Assembly: GCF_000499285.1 (NCBI RefSeq)
Contig: NZ_AWUN01000002.1
Span: forward strand, 248,001-312,000
Source of the DNA: Bifidobacterium sp. 7101
Lineage (GTDB): Bacteria; Actinomycetota; Actinomycetes; Actinomycetales; Bifidobacteriaceae
Reading direction: 5' to 3'
Length of the DNA stretch: 64,000 bases
Part shown: in pieces, positions 21,954 to 30,856 of the stretch
How positions within the stretch are numbered: position 1 is the stretch's first letter
Layout: every line of letters starts with the position of its first letter
Made by a program: the position numbers and the translations under genes
The notes under the pieces: generated by a model
Databases searched by the model: none
What the model was told of the DNA's origin: nothing
Seen by the model: only the letters and a program-made list of their open reading frames with translations

Positions 21954-23507
21954 CTACTTGGTCGAATCCTGAGCCAGACCATCCAGCCAGGGGGTGGACA
22001 GCTTCTTGGAGATGGGCCCGCCCCACTGCTCCTCCAGGGCCGCCTCAAGAGCTGCCGCAGGCCGGTACATGACCTCGTCGCGCATCTGAGGGGCGAAGAA
22101 CTGGAAGCCGACAGGCAGCCCGTCGTCGCTGAGCCCGGCGGGAATCGACATGGCCGGAGTGCCGGCCAGGTTGGCCGGAATGGTAGCCACATCGTTCAGA
22201 TACATGGCCAGCGGGTCGTCCATCTTTTCGCCAAAGCGGAAGGCCGTGGTCGGCGAAGTCGGCGATACCAGGACATCGGCCTGCTCGAAGGCCTTCTCAA
22301 AGTCGCGGATGACCAGGGTGCGGACCTTCTGAGCGGAGCCGTACCAGGCGTCATAGTAGCCGGCGGACAGGGCGTAGATGCCCAGGATGATCCTGCGCTT
22401 GACCTCGTCGCCGAACCCGGCTTCACGGGTGGCAGCCATCATGTTGGCAGCCGTCTGGGGGACGCCCTCGGGGGGCATGACCCGCAAGCCATAGCGCATG
22501 CCGTCGTAACGGGCCAGGTTTGAAGAGACCTCGGAGGGCATGATGATGTAGTAGGCGGCCAGCGCGTAGGGGAAGTGCGGGCAGGAGACCTGGACCACCT
22601 CGGCACCCATGGATTCCAGCAGCGAGACGGCCTCGTTGAAGCGGGCCTCGACGCCGGGCTGGTAGCCCTCGCCACCCAGCTCCTTGACCAGACCCACCTT
22701 GAGGCCCTTCAAATCGCGATTCTGGCCCTGACGAGCGGCCTGAGCCAGAGGGGGAACCGGCTTGGGAATGGAGGTGGAGTCTCGACGGTCATAGCCGCCG
22801 ATGACCTCTTGCAATAGGGCCGCATCCAGCACAGACCGGGAAACCGGACCGATCTGATCCAGAGAGGAGGCCATGGCGATGGCCCCGAACCGGGAGACGC
22901 CGCCATAGGTGGGTTTGACGCCCACGGTGCCGGTCAGGGATCCGGGCTGACGAATGGACCCGCCGGTGTCGGTGCCCAGGGCCAGCGGGGCCTCAAAGGC
23001 GCCGACAGCCGAGGCCGAGCCGCCCCCCGAGCCACCTGGAACCCGCTCGGTGTCCCAGGGGTTGTGTGTAGTCTTGAAGGCCGAGTGCTCAGTGGAAGAT
23101 CCCTGGGCGAACTCGTCCAGGTTGGTCTTTCCTAGAATGGGCATCCCTGCGGCCTTGAGCTTCTTGATGACGGTAGCGTCGTAAGGCGGCACCCATCCCT
23201 CGAGAATCTTGGAGGCGGCTGTAGTGGGAATGCCCTTGGTGACGATCATGTCCTTGATGGCAATGGGAACGCCGGCCAGTTCCGGCAACCCCTCGGCGCC
23301 TTCATGGGCCAGGTGCTGGTCGAAGGCATCGGCCTGCTCCAGGGCCTGATCGGCGCTGACCTGCAGAAACGCATCAATGCTGGGCTCGGCGGCTTCGATC
23401 ACATCCAGATGAGCCTGAACCAGCTCGCGGCTGGAGACCTGCCCCGACCGCAGCTGTGCGGCCATGTCGGAGGCGGATTGCTTGACCAATTCTTCCTGTG
23501 CGCTCAT
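21954..23507 (-). CDS. gatA: Asp-tRNA(Asn)/Glu-tRNA(Gln) amidotransferase subunit A
   Basis: GatA is the amidase subunit that releases ammonia from glutamine. The start is ATG 23507, with GAGGAG upstream; an earlier frame start at 23543 would overlap gatC. The 517 residues include the amidase signature [29 protein letters not shown], split here as GGSGGGSA (Ser cis-Ser of the triad), [11 protein letters not shown] (nucleophile Ser) and [11 protein letters not shown] (catalytic Lys). It lies four bases after gatC. Confidence 0.97.
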   Translation of the reverse strand: MSAQEELVKQSASDMAAQLRSGQVSSRELVQAHLDVIEAAEPSIDAFLQVSADQALEQADAFDQHLAHEGAEGLPELAGVPIAIKDMIVTKGIPTTAASKILEGWVPPYDATVIKKLKAAGMPILGKTNLDEFAQGSSTEHSAFKTTHNPWDTERVPGGSGGGSASAVGAFEAPLALGTDTGGSIRQPGSLTGTVGVKPTYGGVSRFGAIAMASSLDQIGPVSRSVLDAALLQEVIGGYDRRDSTSIPKPVPPLAQAARQGQNRDLKGLKVGLVKELGGEGYQPGVEARFNEAVSLLESMGAEVVQVSCPHFPYALAAYYIIMPSEVSSNLARYDGMRYGLRVMPPEGVPQTAANMMAATREAGFGDEVKRRIILGIYALSAGYYDAWYGSAQKVRTLVIRDFEKAFEQADVLVSPTSPTTAFRFGEKMDDPLAMYLNDVATIPANLAGTPAMSIPAGLSDDGLPVGFQFFAPQMRDEVMYRPAAALEAALEEQWGGPISKKLSTPWLDGLAQDSTK

Positions 23508-23511
23508 CTTT

Positions 23512-23808
23512 TCACTCCTCACCCAGAATGCGCGGGGCCACAAACATGCCCGACTCGGTGACCGGCGCCCCCGAGAGGGCAGCCTCCTGGGTCAGCGGTT
23601 CCTCAGCCTCGTCGGGGCGCAGGTAGGCCTCCAGGGGAATGGGATTGGCAGTGGGGGGCACGTCGCCGCCGGCCACCTCCTGGACCTTGGTAATGGAATC
23701 GGCGATCACGTTGAGTTCGCCCTTGAGGCGGTCAGCCTCCTGATCGGTCAAGGCAATTCGGGCCAAATCGCCCAAGTGCTTGATCTCTTCACGTGTAAAA
23801 GTTGGCAT
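23512..23808 (-). CDS. gatC: Asp-tRNA(Asn)/Glu-tRNA(Gln) amidotransferase subunit C
   Basis: The small stabilising subunit of GatCAB. From ATG 23808 it has 98 residues: [20 protein letters not shown], the helical segment [18 protein letters not shown], and the C-terminal [20 protein letters not shown] typical of the family. It is the first gene of the operon. An in-frame ATG 12 bases upstream is possible but gives an unusual N-terminus. Confidence 0.95.
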   Translation of the reverse strand: MPTFTREEIKHLGDLARIALTDQEADRLKGELNVIADSITKVQEVAGGDVPPTANPIPLEAYLRPDEAEEPLTQEAALSGAPVTESGMFVAPRILGEE

Positions 23809-23851
23809 ACCACTTATCATATGGGTGCTCTATGACACGCAGAAGGCAGGG

Positions 23852-24841
23852 TCAACCGATGTCTGCGCGCCTAAAGACCAGGGTTCCCAGAGCACAGCTT
23901 AGGGCCGTCCAAACCATCAGGATCAGGCCCGCCTGCCACCAGGTCGGGCACCATCTGATACCTGTCTCTGCCGCCCGGTTCAGGCCAGAGAGGAAGGTGA
24001 CCAGCAGGCTGGTTGGCGTCAGTCTGAAGGGGGCCTGCAGCCAGCCGACATGAGGGACCAAACCCCCCAAGAGGCCCAGAATCAGTGGCAAGATCAACGT
24101 CAGTCCCAGAAACAGGCCGACCCCGCCTGCCCTGGATCGACTCAAAGCCCCCAGACCCAGGCCCATCAAAGCGAAGAGGACCAGGATGAGCGGACCGCCC
24201 AGCAGATCAAGCAGAGCAAGCCCAGGCTTGTAAGCGGGCAGGGTCCCCAATCTGCCCGGCAGAAGCAGGGCCGCCAGGATCCAGCTGAGCAGCAGGCCTA
24301 CCTGCGCCGCCAGCCAGGTCGACAAGGCCAAGGCAAGGCCCTTGGCCATCAGGACCATGCCCCGACGAGGATTGGCAGTCAGCGTGCTCTCAATGGTGGC
24401 GCCGGAAAACTCTCGAGTAAGGACCAGAACACCCAGAATGCCCGCCACAATCATGCCCGGAAACAGACCGGAAACGACGGCCGACCAGAAAACGTCACTG
24501 GATGCAGGCAACAGGTGGGCCAGAAGGTGATTGGTCTGCCAGCCCAGGCCAGCCAGGACCCGGGTCGCACAGGCCATCAGGCCGGTGCTCAACGGCTGCA
24601 GCAGCATGACGATCAGGAGCAGGACCCAAGTCGATCGCAGGGAGAGCATCTTGCGCAGCTCTCCTCGAACCGCCCCGAAAAGGGTCAACTGACCGGATGG
24701 ACGACGCGAATCCAGGAAGGACAGCCCCGGGGTTCGACGTAGCCGAGTGAAAGCGGAACCATGCCGCGGAGTTGCCTTATCAGGTCCTGCGGGTATCTCT
24801 CGCCGACTCCGGCGAACTCGACGGCCGCTGTCCGCACTCAT
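23852..24841 (-). CDS. ABC transporter permease (ABC-2 type)
   Basis: A 329-residue membrane protein with about six hydrophobic segments (for example TWVLLLIVMLLQPLSTGLMAC, split from LFPGMIVAGILGVLVLT, and LIVLFALMGLG-like stretches). The soluble N-terminus is basic (RRVRRSRREIPAG). The REFSGATIESTLTANPRR segment is typical of bacitracin/multidrug-type ABC-2 permeases. Its start overlaps the stop of the upstream ATPase gene by four bases, so the two form one exporter. Substrate is unknown; defence against a peptide or drug is an inference. Confidence 0.85.
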   Translation of the reverse strand: MSADSGRRVRRSRREIPAGPDKATPRHGSAFTRLRRTPGLSFLDSRRPSGQLTLFGAVRGELRKMLSLRSTWVLLLIVMLLQPLSTGLMACATRVLAGLGWQTNHLLAHLLPASSDVFWSAVVSGLFPGMIVAGILGVLVLTREFSGATIESTLTANPRRGMVLMAKGLALALSTWLAAQVGLLLSWILAALLLPGRLGTLPAYKPGLALLDLLGGPLILVLFALMGLGLGALSRSRAGGVGLFLGLTLILPLILGLLGGLVPHVGWLQAPFRLTPTSLLVTFLSGLNRAAETGIRWCPTWWQAGLILMVWTALSCALGTLVFRRADIG

Positions 24842-25764
24842 GACCGTGCATCCCTTCTACCGCGGATGATGTCCTTGTAGGCCTGTTCCAGGGAAACTTC
24901 CTCAGGCTGAAAATCATAGAGCACCACACCCTCCTGGGCCAGAATCGAGGCTGTGGAAGCCAGGGGCGCACCCTGGATGCGGAAGCGGGCAGCATCGGGC
25001 GGACAGCTCTCGTCTGGCGGCAGGCGGGTGATGCTGATTCCGGCAGCCGTGGCCAGGGCGGCTTTTAATTGGTCGGGTTGCGGCGTCACCGCATAGATGG
25101 AGTCATGGGAGTGCTCGCCAATAAACCGGGCCACTGTCGTTCTCTCCAGGATCCGCCCCTTGGCGATGATGACCAGATCGTCGGCGATTTGAGCCACCTC
25201 GTTGATCTTACGGGAGCTCAGGAGGACTGCCCTGCCCTGTGAAGCAAGACCGCGCCAAATGTCCCTCACCCGCTCGGCTCCCCCGGGATCCAGACCGTGA
25301 AGGGGATCATCCAGAACCAGGTTGTGCGGGTCGCCCAGAAGGGCTGCAGCCAAGGCCAGTCGCTGACTCATCCCCAGAGAAAGGGAACCTGTCGGCCTGT
25401 CGGCGACCGATTGCAAGCCGACCATCTCAAGCACCTGGTCCACCCGACCGTGATCAATACCACTGATCGCAGCTAGGGCCAGCAGGTGATCCCTGGCCTT
25501 GCAGGCAGGATGGGCGTTGGGTGGATTCAGTACAGCCCCCGCTGTCCGCATGGGCGATGAGAGCCGAACAAAGGGCTGGCCATCGAACAGGGCCTTGCCT
25601 GCGTCAGGGCGAACCAGGCCCAGAGCAATGCGCAGTGTGGTCGACTTGCCAGCGCCTTTAGGCCCCACAAACCCGGTCACCCGACCGTCCCTGGCCGTGA
25701 AAGAGACACGGTTCAGTACCTTGCGGGAGCCAAAGCGCTTGGTCAGCGAGTCGATGCCAATCAT
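24838..25764 (-). CDS. ABC transporter ATP-binding protein
   Basis: A 308-residue ATPase of the BcrA/NatA type. Walker A reads GPKGAGKSTT, with Lys in place of the usual N or P before GAGKST. The signature motif is SLGMSQRLALAAALL, Walker B NLVLDDPLHGLD, and the switch SSRKINEVAQIADD has Arg where most members have His (S-S-H becomes S-S-R). The Walker B glutamate is also unusual: LDDPLHGLD has D-P where most have E-P. These changes suggest altered or weak hydrolysis. It overlaps both neighbours by four bases. Confidence 0.87.
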   Translation of the reverse strand: MIGIDSLTKRFGSRKVLNRVSFTARDGRVTGFVGPKGAGKSTTLRIALGLVRPDAGKALFDGQPFVRLSSPMRTAGAVLNPPNAHPACKARDHLLALAAISGIDHGRVDQVLEMVGLQSVADRPTGSLSLGMSQRLALAAALLGDPHNLVLDDPLHGLDPGGAERVRDIWRGLASQGRAVLLSSRKINEVAQIADDLVIIAKGRILERTTVARFIGEHSHDSIYAVTPQPDQLKAALATAAGISITRLPPDESCPPDAARFRIQGAPLASTASILAQEGVVLYDFQPEEVSLEQAYKDIIRGRRDARS

Positions 25765-26465
25765 GGACCCGCCACCTCCGCGTGCTGGCAGATCCAGGAG
25801 TGCATGGCCACGGCAGCCGCAGCGCCGGCGTTGATGGAGCGCACCGAGCCGAACTGGGAGATGTAGACCACATCGTCGGCCAGCTCCAAGGCCTTCTCGG
25901 ACAGCCCCGGCCCCTCGGCGCCGAACATAAGCAGACAGCGGCGAGGAAAGCGATAGGTTTCCATAGGGACTGCCCCGGGGACGTTATCGATAGCAATCAT
26001 GCGGGGGGCGGACTGCCCCTGCCCGGCCGCCTCTTCTTGCAGGGTGGACGCCATGGTTGCTATATCGGGATCGTGGACCACGTGCTGGTAGAGCTCGGTC
26101 ATCAGCGAGCCCTTGCGGTTCCATTTATGAGGACCGACTATATGGACGCGGCGGGCGGCGAAGGCGTTGGCGGTTCTGACCATGGAGCCGATATTGAAGT
26201 CGTGGGTCCAGTTCTCCACAGCCACCTCGAAATCATGACGACCCCGACGGTCCAGGTCGTCCCGAATGGCCTCGACCTTCCAATAGCGGTACCGGTCCAG
26301 AACGTTGCGCCGATCCCCCTGCTCCAGCAGTTCGCGGTCATAGCGCGGATCCGTCGGCATGGGCTGTTCAGGATGCTCTTCCTGCCAGGGGCCGACCCCT
26401 ACCTGCCGGAAAACGGGCTCATCTGAGGCCATGGCCGCTCGGGTCACTGGGTCAGGCTCCCTCAT
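25761..26465 (-). CDS. SPOUT (TrmH/SpoU) RNA 2'-O-methyltransferase
   Basis: A 234-residue methyltransferase predicted to methylate a ribose 2'-OH in tRNA or rRNA using S-adenosylmethionine. The three SPOUT motifs are intact: NWTHDFNIGSMVRTANAF, CLLMFGAEGPGLS and YISQFGSVRSINAGAAAAVA. The N-terminal 60 residues are a variable extension. Members of this family adjoin pyrE-like genes in other actinobacteria, and the same arrangement is found here with 4-base overlaps on both sides. Confidence 0.9.
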   Translation of the reverse strand: MREPDPVTRAAMASDEPVFRQVGVGPWQEEHPEQPMPTDPRYDRELLEQGDRRNVLDRYRYWKVEAIRDDLDRRGRHDFEVAVENWTHDFNIGSMVRTANAFAARRVHIVGPHKWNRKGSLMTELYQHVVHDPDIATMASTLQEEAAGQGQSAPRMIAIDNVPGAVPMETYRFPRRCLLMFGAEGPGLSEKALELADDVVYISQFGSVRSINAGAAAAVAMHSWICQHAEVAGP

Positions 26466-27139
26466 GACCGCTCCGGGGAGTCGTCGGCCGCACCGACGAA
26501 TTGATCCTCCTGGTAGGCGCAGATGAAAGGTAGCCTTTGCCGGGATCCGTCCACCGGATCGACCACCTGAATGCTGCCATCGGTCCGGCCACCCACCAGC
26601 GAGGCGATGGCCAGCGTCTTGGCGCCCTGACGCTGGATGATCCCACAGTCAAGATTGAGTTCGTTATTCCTGCCCAAGGTAACCAGGGACGAGGTCTGCA
26701 CATAGGATTTCCGGCCCAGCCAAGCATCCAGAAGGATAACCCGTCTGCCTTCGATGGACGGGCCCTTGATGGAGGGGTAAACGAAGTCCATGACAAAGGC
26801 GTCCAGATCCTGCCCACGCGAGGCTGCGGCATGAAGCATGGCATCAGCCAGTGGCACGGCAGCGGCGGTCAGGGCCCCAACCGCATCGAAGTCGTCGACT
26901 GAATAGCCCGCATCCTCCAGGGTGTCCAGAAGAACATGCCCGGCAAGTTCGGCCCCGCGATGATGGAAGGTGACCCCGCTCAGCTCGGTGAAGGGACGCC
27001 CGCCGATCTCCTGGGTCAGGAGTTCACGCAGCTGATCGACCGGCTCAGGCAGGTCCACGTCAGATTCGCGTCCGACCAGATCAGGCGACCCAGTGGGCCT
27101 GAAGGATGAACCCTCTTGTCTCTTCGTTGCCTCGTTCAT
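26462..27139 (-). CDS. Orotate-phosphoribosyltransferase-like protein with atypical PRPP site
   Basis: This 225-residue protein has the type I phosphoribosyltransferase layout. It has an N-terminal helix (VDQLRELLTQEIGGRP), a hood start (DFDAVGALTAAAVPLADAMLHAAASRG), AFVMDFVYPSIKGPSIEG, and a strand-turn where the PRPP-binding motif belongs. That motif normally reads like VVLVEDVxTTGGS, but here it is VILLDAWLGRKSYVQTS, lacking the second acid and the Thr-Gly-Gly turn. Neighbouring SPOUT methyltransferase context matches pyrE loci of other actinobacteria. It may have a changed substrate or a regulatory role rather than making OMP. It starts the four-gene coupled set. Confidence 0.65.
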   Translation of the reverse strand: MNEATKRQEGSSFRPTGSPDLVGRESDVDLPEPVDQLRELLTQEIGGRPFTELSGVTFHHRGAELAGHVLLDTLEDAGYSVDDFDAVGALTAAAVPLADAMLHAAASRGQDLDAFVMDFVYPSIKGPSIEGRRVILLDAWLGRKSYVQTSSLVTLGRNNELNLDCGIIQRQGAKTLAIASLVGGRTDGSIQVVDPVDGSRQRLPFICAYQEDQFVGAADDSPERS

Positions 27140-27176
27140 GCTTATCAGACTAGCGCCGGAGGCCCCTAAGCGGCAC

Positions 27177-28529
27177 TCACTGCCCTTGGTCAGGCAAAAC
27201 TTCCGGAGCGGTCAGCTCCCTGATATTGCCCTTGTCTGAATCGATCATGTCAACCGAATCGATGACCTTGGAGGGATCCATCTGCTGCAGCTTGCGGGCG
27301 GTGACCAGAACGCGCGACTCCAAAGAGGAGGCGAACTTGTTGTAGGCGGTCACTGTGGCAGTGATGGAACGGCCCAGTTTGTTGGCCCGATCACCCAAGA
27401 CCACAAAGCGGTCATAGAGCTCGTGGGTCAATGTAAAGAGAGTGCGGGCGTCCTCGGACAGGTTCTGCTGCTGCCAGGCGTAGGCCACCGACTTGAGCAC
27501 AGCCCAGAGAGTCACCGGCGAGGTCAGGGCCACCTTTTGGGCAAAGGCATCATCCATCAGGGTGGGGTCTACCTCCAGGGCAGCCTGCAGAAGGGAGTCG
27601 TTGGGGATGAAGGCCACCACGAAGTCCGGAGCCGTTTCGAAGGCGTTCCAGTACTCCTTGTCGGCCAGGGCCTTGACGTGCTCGCGCAGGGCCCGGGCAT
27701 GTGCCTTGAGCAGCTCGTCCCGGCGGTGCAGTTCGTCGTCCGAAGCAGTATCGGGAATCTCGCAGGCCCGCTGGTAGTCGGAATAAGGAGCCTTGGCATC
27801 AATGGGAATGGTCTTGCCGCCGGGCAGGTGGACCACCATGTCGGGACGCAGGACGCGGCCATCCGAGGCGGTTACCACAACCTGAGTGTCGAAGTCCACA
27901 TGCTCCAGGAGCCCCGCAGACTCGACAATATTCCTGAGCTGGGCCTCTCCCCAGGCGCCGCGCACCTTGTTGTTGCGCAGGGCCGAAGCCAGTGAACTGG
28001 TCTCCTTGTCAAGTCGCCCTTGCTGCTCACCCAGACTCTTCAGCTGCTGTCCCAGGGAGCCCATCTCCTGCTTGCGGCCCTCCTCGATCTGGGCCACCTT
28101 GTGCTGGAGGGCATCCAGATTCTTCTGCACGGGGGCCAGGGCCGAGAGCACCTTGCTCTCCTCCTCCATGCTCTCAGCCTGCTTGCGCCGCTTCTCCTCC
28201 TCCTGAGCCTGGGCGCGGCGGCGCTCCTGCTCGATTCTGATCTGTTCGGCCTGCTGGGCCTGGGCCAGCTGGGACTTGACAAAGGAGAGCTCGCGGTTCA
28301 GGCCGTCCACCTTGGTCCGTGCCTCGACCAGAGCCGCATCGGATCCATGGAGCCGTTCCTGGGCCTGATCCAGCTGCGCACGCAGTTCATCCACCTGGCC
28401 GTCGGACCCCATGCCGACGGCCTTCCGACCCTGGGCGCGACCCAGCACATACCCGGCCAGTCCTCCCAGGACTATACCGATCAGCAGGAGAAGCACCACC
28501 ATGACCACTGATGACGTAGAATCGAACAT
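27177..28529 (-). CDS. rmuC: DNA recombination protein RmuC
   Basis: RmuC-family proteins are membrane-tethered, nuclease-like factors that limit inverted-repeat recombination. From ATG 28529 the protein has 450 residues: a single N-terminal membrane helix (VVMVVLLLLIGIVLGGLAGY), a coiled coil (about residues 45-170, rich in Gln, Glu and Arg), and the RmuC core with NKVRGAWGEAQLRNIVESAGL, LPGGKTIPIDAKAPYSDY and FVVAFIPNDSLLQAALEVDPTL, each in family order. A longer upstream frame exists but lacks a ribosome site and would put the helix in the interior. It diverges from the P-type-ATPase-like gene. Confidence 0.93.
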   Translation of the reverse strand: MFDSTSSVVMVVLLLLIGIVLGGLAGYVLGRAQGRKAVGMGSDGQVDELRAQLDQAQERLHGSDAALVEARTKVDGLNRELSFVKSQLAQAQQAEQIRIEQERRRAQAQEEEKRRKQAESMEEESKVLSALAPVQKNLDALQHKVAQIEEGRKQEMGSLGQQLKSLGEQQGRLDKETSSLASALRNNKVRGAWGEAQLRNIVESAGLLEHVDFDTQVVVTASDGRVLRPDMVVHLPGGKTIPIDAKAPYSDYQRACEIPDTASDDELHRRDELLKAHARALREHVKALADKEYWNAFETAPDFVVAFIPNDSLLQAALEVDPTLMDDAFAQKVALTSPVTLWAVLKSVAYAWQQQNLSEDARTLFTLTHELYDRFVVLGDRANKLGRSITATVTAYNKFASSLESRVLVTARKLQQMDPSKVIDSVDMIDSDKGNIRELTAPEVLPDQGQ

Positions 28530-28706
28530 ATGTTCTAGTAAACCTCCAGCACTGGACCCGAAAAACAAGGTCGGCACGGCAGGTTGCCGGCGATAATTTG
28601 AGAATTCGTTTTTTCCGCAAGGAATCGGCCTTATGACCGGCACCGGGCCGCAATAAAGGGCAGAATAGGAAATATTAAGGGGTTGGAGCAAGACCGAAGG
28701 AGATCC

Positions 28707-30782
28707 GTGGGTATCGATATCTTCCTGGCGATAGCCGATCTGGTCGTGGCCTGTGCGGTCACTTGGCTGATCATCTGGTACTTCCTTATGCCGTCGGCTC
28801 ATGTTAGCGACCAGGATGCAGGCACGGACTCCCCGGCCAACCACCCCTGGCGCGATCCCGAGGATTGGGGCAAATGGGGGGCCGATCTGGACTCCCGCAG
28901 CCATCGTCTGCTCAGGCCTACCATCATCAGCGCCCTGCTGACCGCGCCCGTTCTGGTTCTGGACCTGTTCGATCGCTTCGGCCCCGATCTGATTCCTTCC
29001 TGGCTGACCAGCCCCTGGGTCCAGGCTATTCTGATAACTCCAGTCATCTTCTACTGCGGCCGCGGGATACTCATGGACGGGTGGAAGGCCATGACCGAAC
29101 ACCGCTGCAGCCCAGATCTCCTGGCCATGCTGGCCACAAGTCTGGCCTACCTATACAGCCTGGCTACCTGCCTGGCCGGATCCCTGCTGCCTGAGGGCTC
29201 CCGATCCCCCTACTTCGATCTGGTCGGCGTGGTCATTACCCTCTTACTGCTGGCCCGGGTCATCGGCACCAAAATGGAAGCCTCCCTGGTGGCCTCTTTG
29301 AACCACCTGACAGAGATCCGGCCAGCCTCAGGCCTGGTGGCCGATTCCGAGCATCCGCAGACAGTTCCCGCCCAAATCCTTGCACGTGACCGGATCCACC
29401 CAGGCGATCTGCTCCTGGTACGCACAGGAGAACGCCCGGCCGCCGATGGGGTTGTGGAGTCAGGGTCGGCCCTGGTGGACGACAGCGAGCTGACAGGCGG
29501 TGACAGGCCCCGGCCATGCGGACCCGGTGACCGAATCCTGGCCTCCAGCAAGATCCTGGAAGGCCGATTGTCCATCCGCGTGGATGCCGCCGGTGACAAC
29601 ACCTATGCAGCCAGGCTCGTGAAAATCATTCCTCAGGCTCTGGTCGAGCGCTCCCCCGCCATGCGCAGGATGGACCGTATCGTCCACACAGCCATAGCCC
29701 TGATCATGATTCTGGCTGTCTGGACCTTCATGCTCTGGCTCATGCTGGGACCACAGCCTCACCTGGCCCATGCCGTAGGCAATGCCGTCTGTGTGCTTAC
29801 CATCGCCTGCCCTGCCGTCGCAGCCATGACCATCCCCCTGGCCTTCCGAACCAGCCTGGAGACGGGCCTGGCCCACGGTTTGCTCTTCACCTCACCACGG
29901 GCCATGAACCACCTGGGCCGGGTACGCACCCTGATTCTGGACGACTCCTCTCTGCTGGATCCCGACGACTCGGAGGGACAGGGTGTCCACACGGAATCCC
30001 TGACCCGGGCCGCTACCCATCTACGCGCCCTTCGGGTAAGCAGCCTGATCCTGGATGGGAGCCGCCAGCCGGACGACAGGGTTGAGCGGGCGGCGCGTCA
30101 GGCGGGCGTGGATATGCTGATTACCCGGCTGACCCCCGAGCGCAAGCGCGAGTGCATGGATCGGCTCAATCACGACCTGACACGGACCAGCAAGGGCGTT
30201 CCAGCGGATCGGACCGATCAAGAAACCGCCTCCGCCGCAAAGCAGGGCCGAACCAGCCTGGTGGCTCTGGCGGCCGGGACCACAGCGGATCCCAAACTGA
30301 CGGCCAAGGCTCGAGTAGACATCACTCTAGGTCCAAAACTCCAGACCCACACGGACGATGCCGCAGAGGACATCGACCTGCCGCAGGCGGACCTGATCCT
30401 GCACCAGGGCGACCTGGACGGGACCAGTAGGGCCATAGAACTGAGCCGAGCCACCACCCAGGTCATTAGGCAGAACCTGACCTGGTCCACTGTCTACAAC
30501 ATCATCGCCCTGGTCATTGCCACCGGAATCTGCCAACCCTTCCTGGGCTGGATGCTCAACCCCATGATCGCAGCAGTAACAGGTGCCCTGTCAACCATCC
30601 TGGCCATGCTCAACGTTCGTCGTCTGCACCGGCTGCGGCACCTGCGCCGTCGCTGGCTGCACCTTGCCCTGATCGACACGGACCAGCTTCCAACAATCGC
30701 GGCACGACGCCCCCAGATCATCGTCGACAGCCAGTGGGAGTCCATGCAAGAGGGCAAGGACCCGGCTGCTGCTATGGATTGA
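28707..30782 (+). CDS. P-type-ATPase-like membrane protein lacking catalytic motifs (pseudo-ATPase)
   Basis: The GTG at 28707 follows AAGGAGA closely; a TTG at 28683 is an alternative. The 691-residue protein follows a heavy-metal P1B ATPase from end to end in its membrane and actuator parts, including GDLLLVRTGERPAADGVVESG and LSRATTQVIRQNLTWSTVYN. The key residues are changed: the TGE loop is DDSELTGGD, the membrane metal site CPC is CPAVAAM, and the phosphorylation site DKTGT is DDSSLLD (near 29938-29960). The nucleotide-binding domain is almost wholly missing, and the hinge GDGxND is AAGTTADPKL. It has no N-terminal metal-binding domain. It cannot work as a normal ion pump; it may be a sensor, scaffold or partner. 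The frame is clean, so it is under selection. Confidence 0.82.
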   Translation: MGIDIFLAIADLVVACAVTWLIIWYFLMPSAHVSDQDAGTDSPANHPWRDPEDWGKWGADLDSRSHRLLRPTIISALLTAPVLVLDLFDRFGPDLIPSWLTSPWVQAILITPVIFYCGRGILMDGWKAMTEHRCSPDLLAMLATSLAYLYSLATCLAGSLLPEGSRSPYFDLVGVVITLLLLARVIGTKMEASLVASLNHLTEIRPASGLVADSEHPQTVPAQILARDRIHPGDLLLVRTGERPAADGVVESGSALVDDSELTGGDRPRPCGPGDRILASSKILEGRLSIRVDAAGDNTYAARLVKIIPQALVERSPAMRRMDRIVHTAIALIMILAVWTFMLWLMLGPQPHLAHAVGNAVCVLTIACPAVAAMTIPLAFRTSLETGLAHGLLFTSPRAMNHLGRVRTLILDDSSLLDPDDSEGQGVHTESLTRAATHLRALRVSSLILDGSRQPDDRVERAARQAGVDMLITRLTPERKRECMDRLNHDLTRTSKGVPADRTDQETASAAKQGRTSLVALAAGTTADPKLTAKARVDITLGPKLQTHTDDAAEDIDLPQADLILHQGDLDGTSRAIELSRATTQVIRQNLTWSTVYNIIALVIATGICQPFLGWMLNPMIAAVTGALSTILAMLNVRRLHRLRHLRRRWLHLALIDTDQLPTIAARRPQIIVDSQWESMQEGKDPAAAMD

Positions 30783-30811
30783 ATCCACAAAGACAGTCTG
30801 TGGAGCGAAAA

Positions 30812-30847
30812 GGTTCGGCACCCGGGAATGATCCCGGGTGCCGAACC
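30812..30847. terminator. Bidirectional terminator
   Basis: A perfect 16-bp stem (GGTTCGGCACCCGGGA / TCCCGGGTGCCGAACC) with loop ATGA sits between the converging P-type-ATPase-like gene and clpB. Confidence 0.85.
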
Positions 30848-30856
30848 CAATTGACC

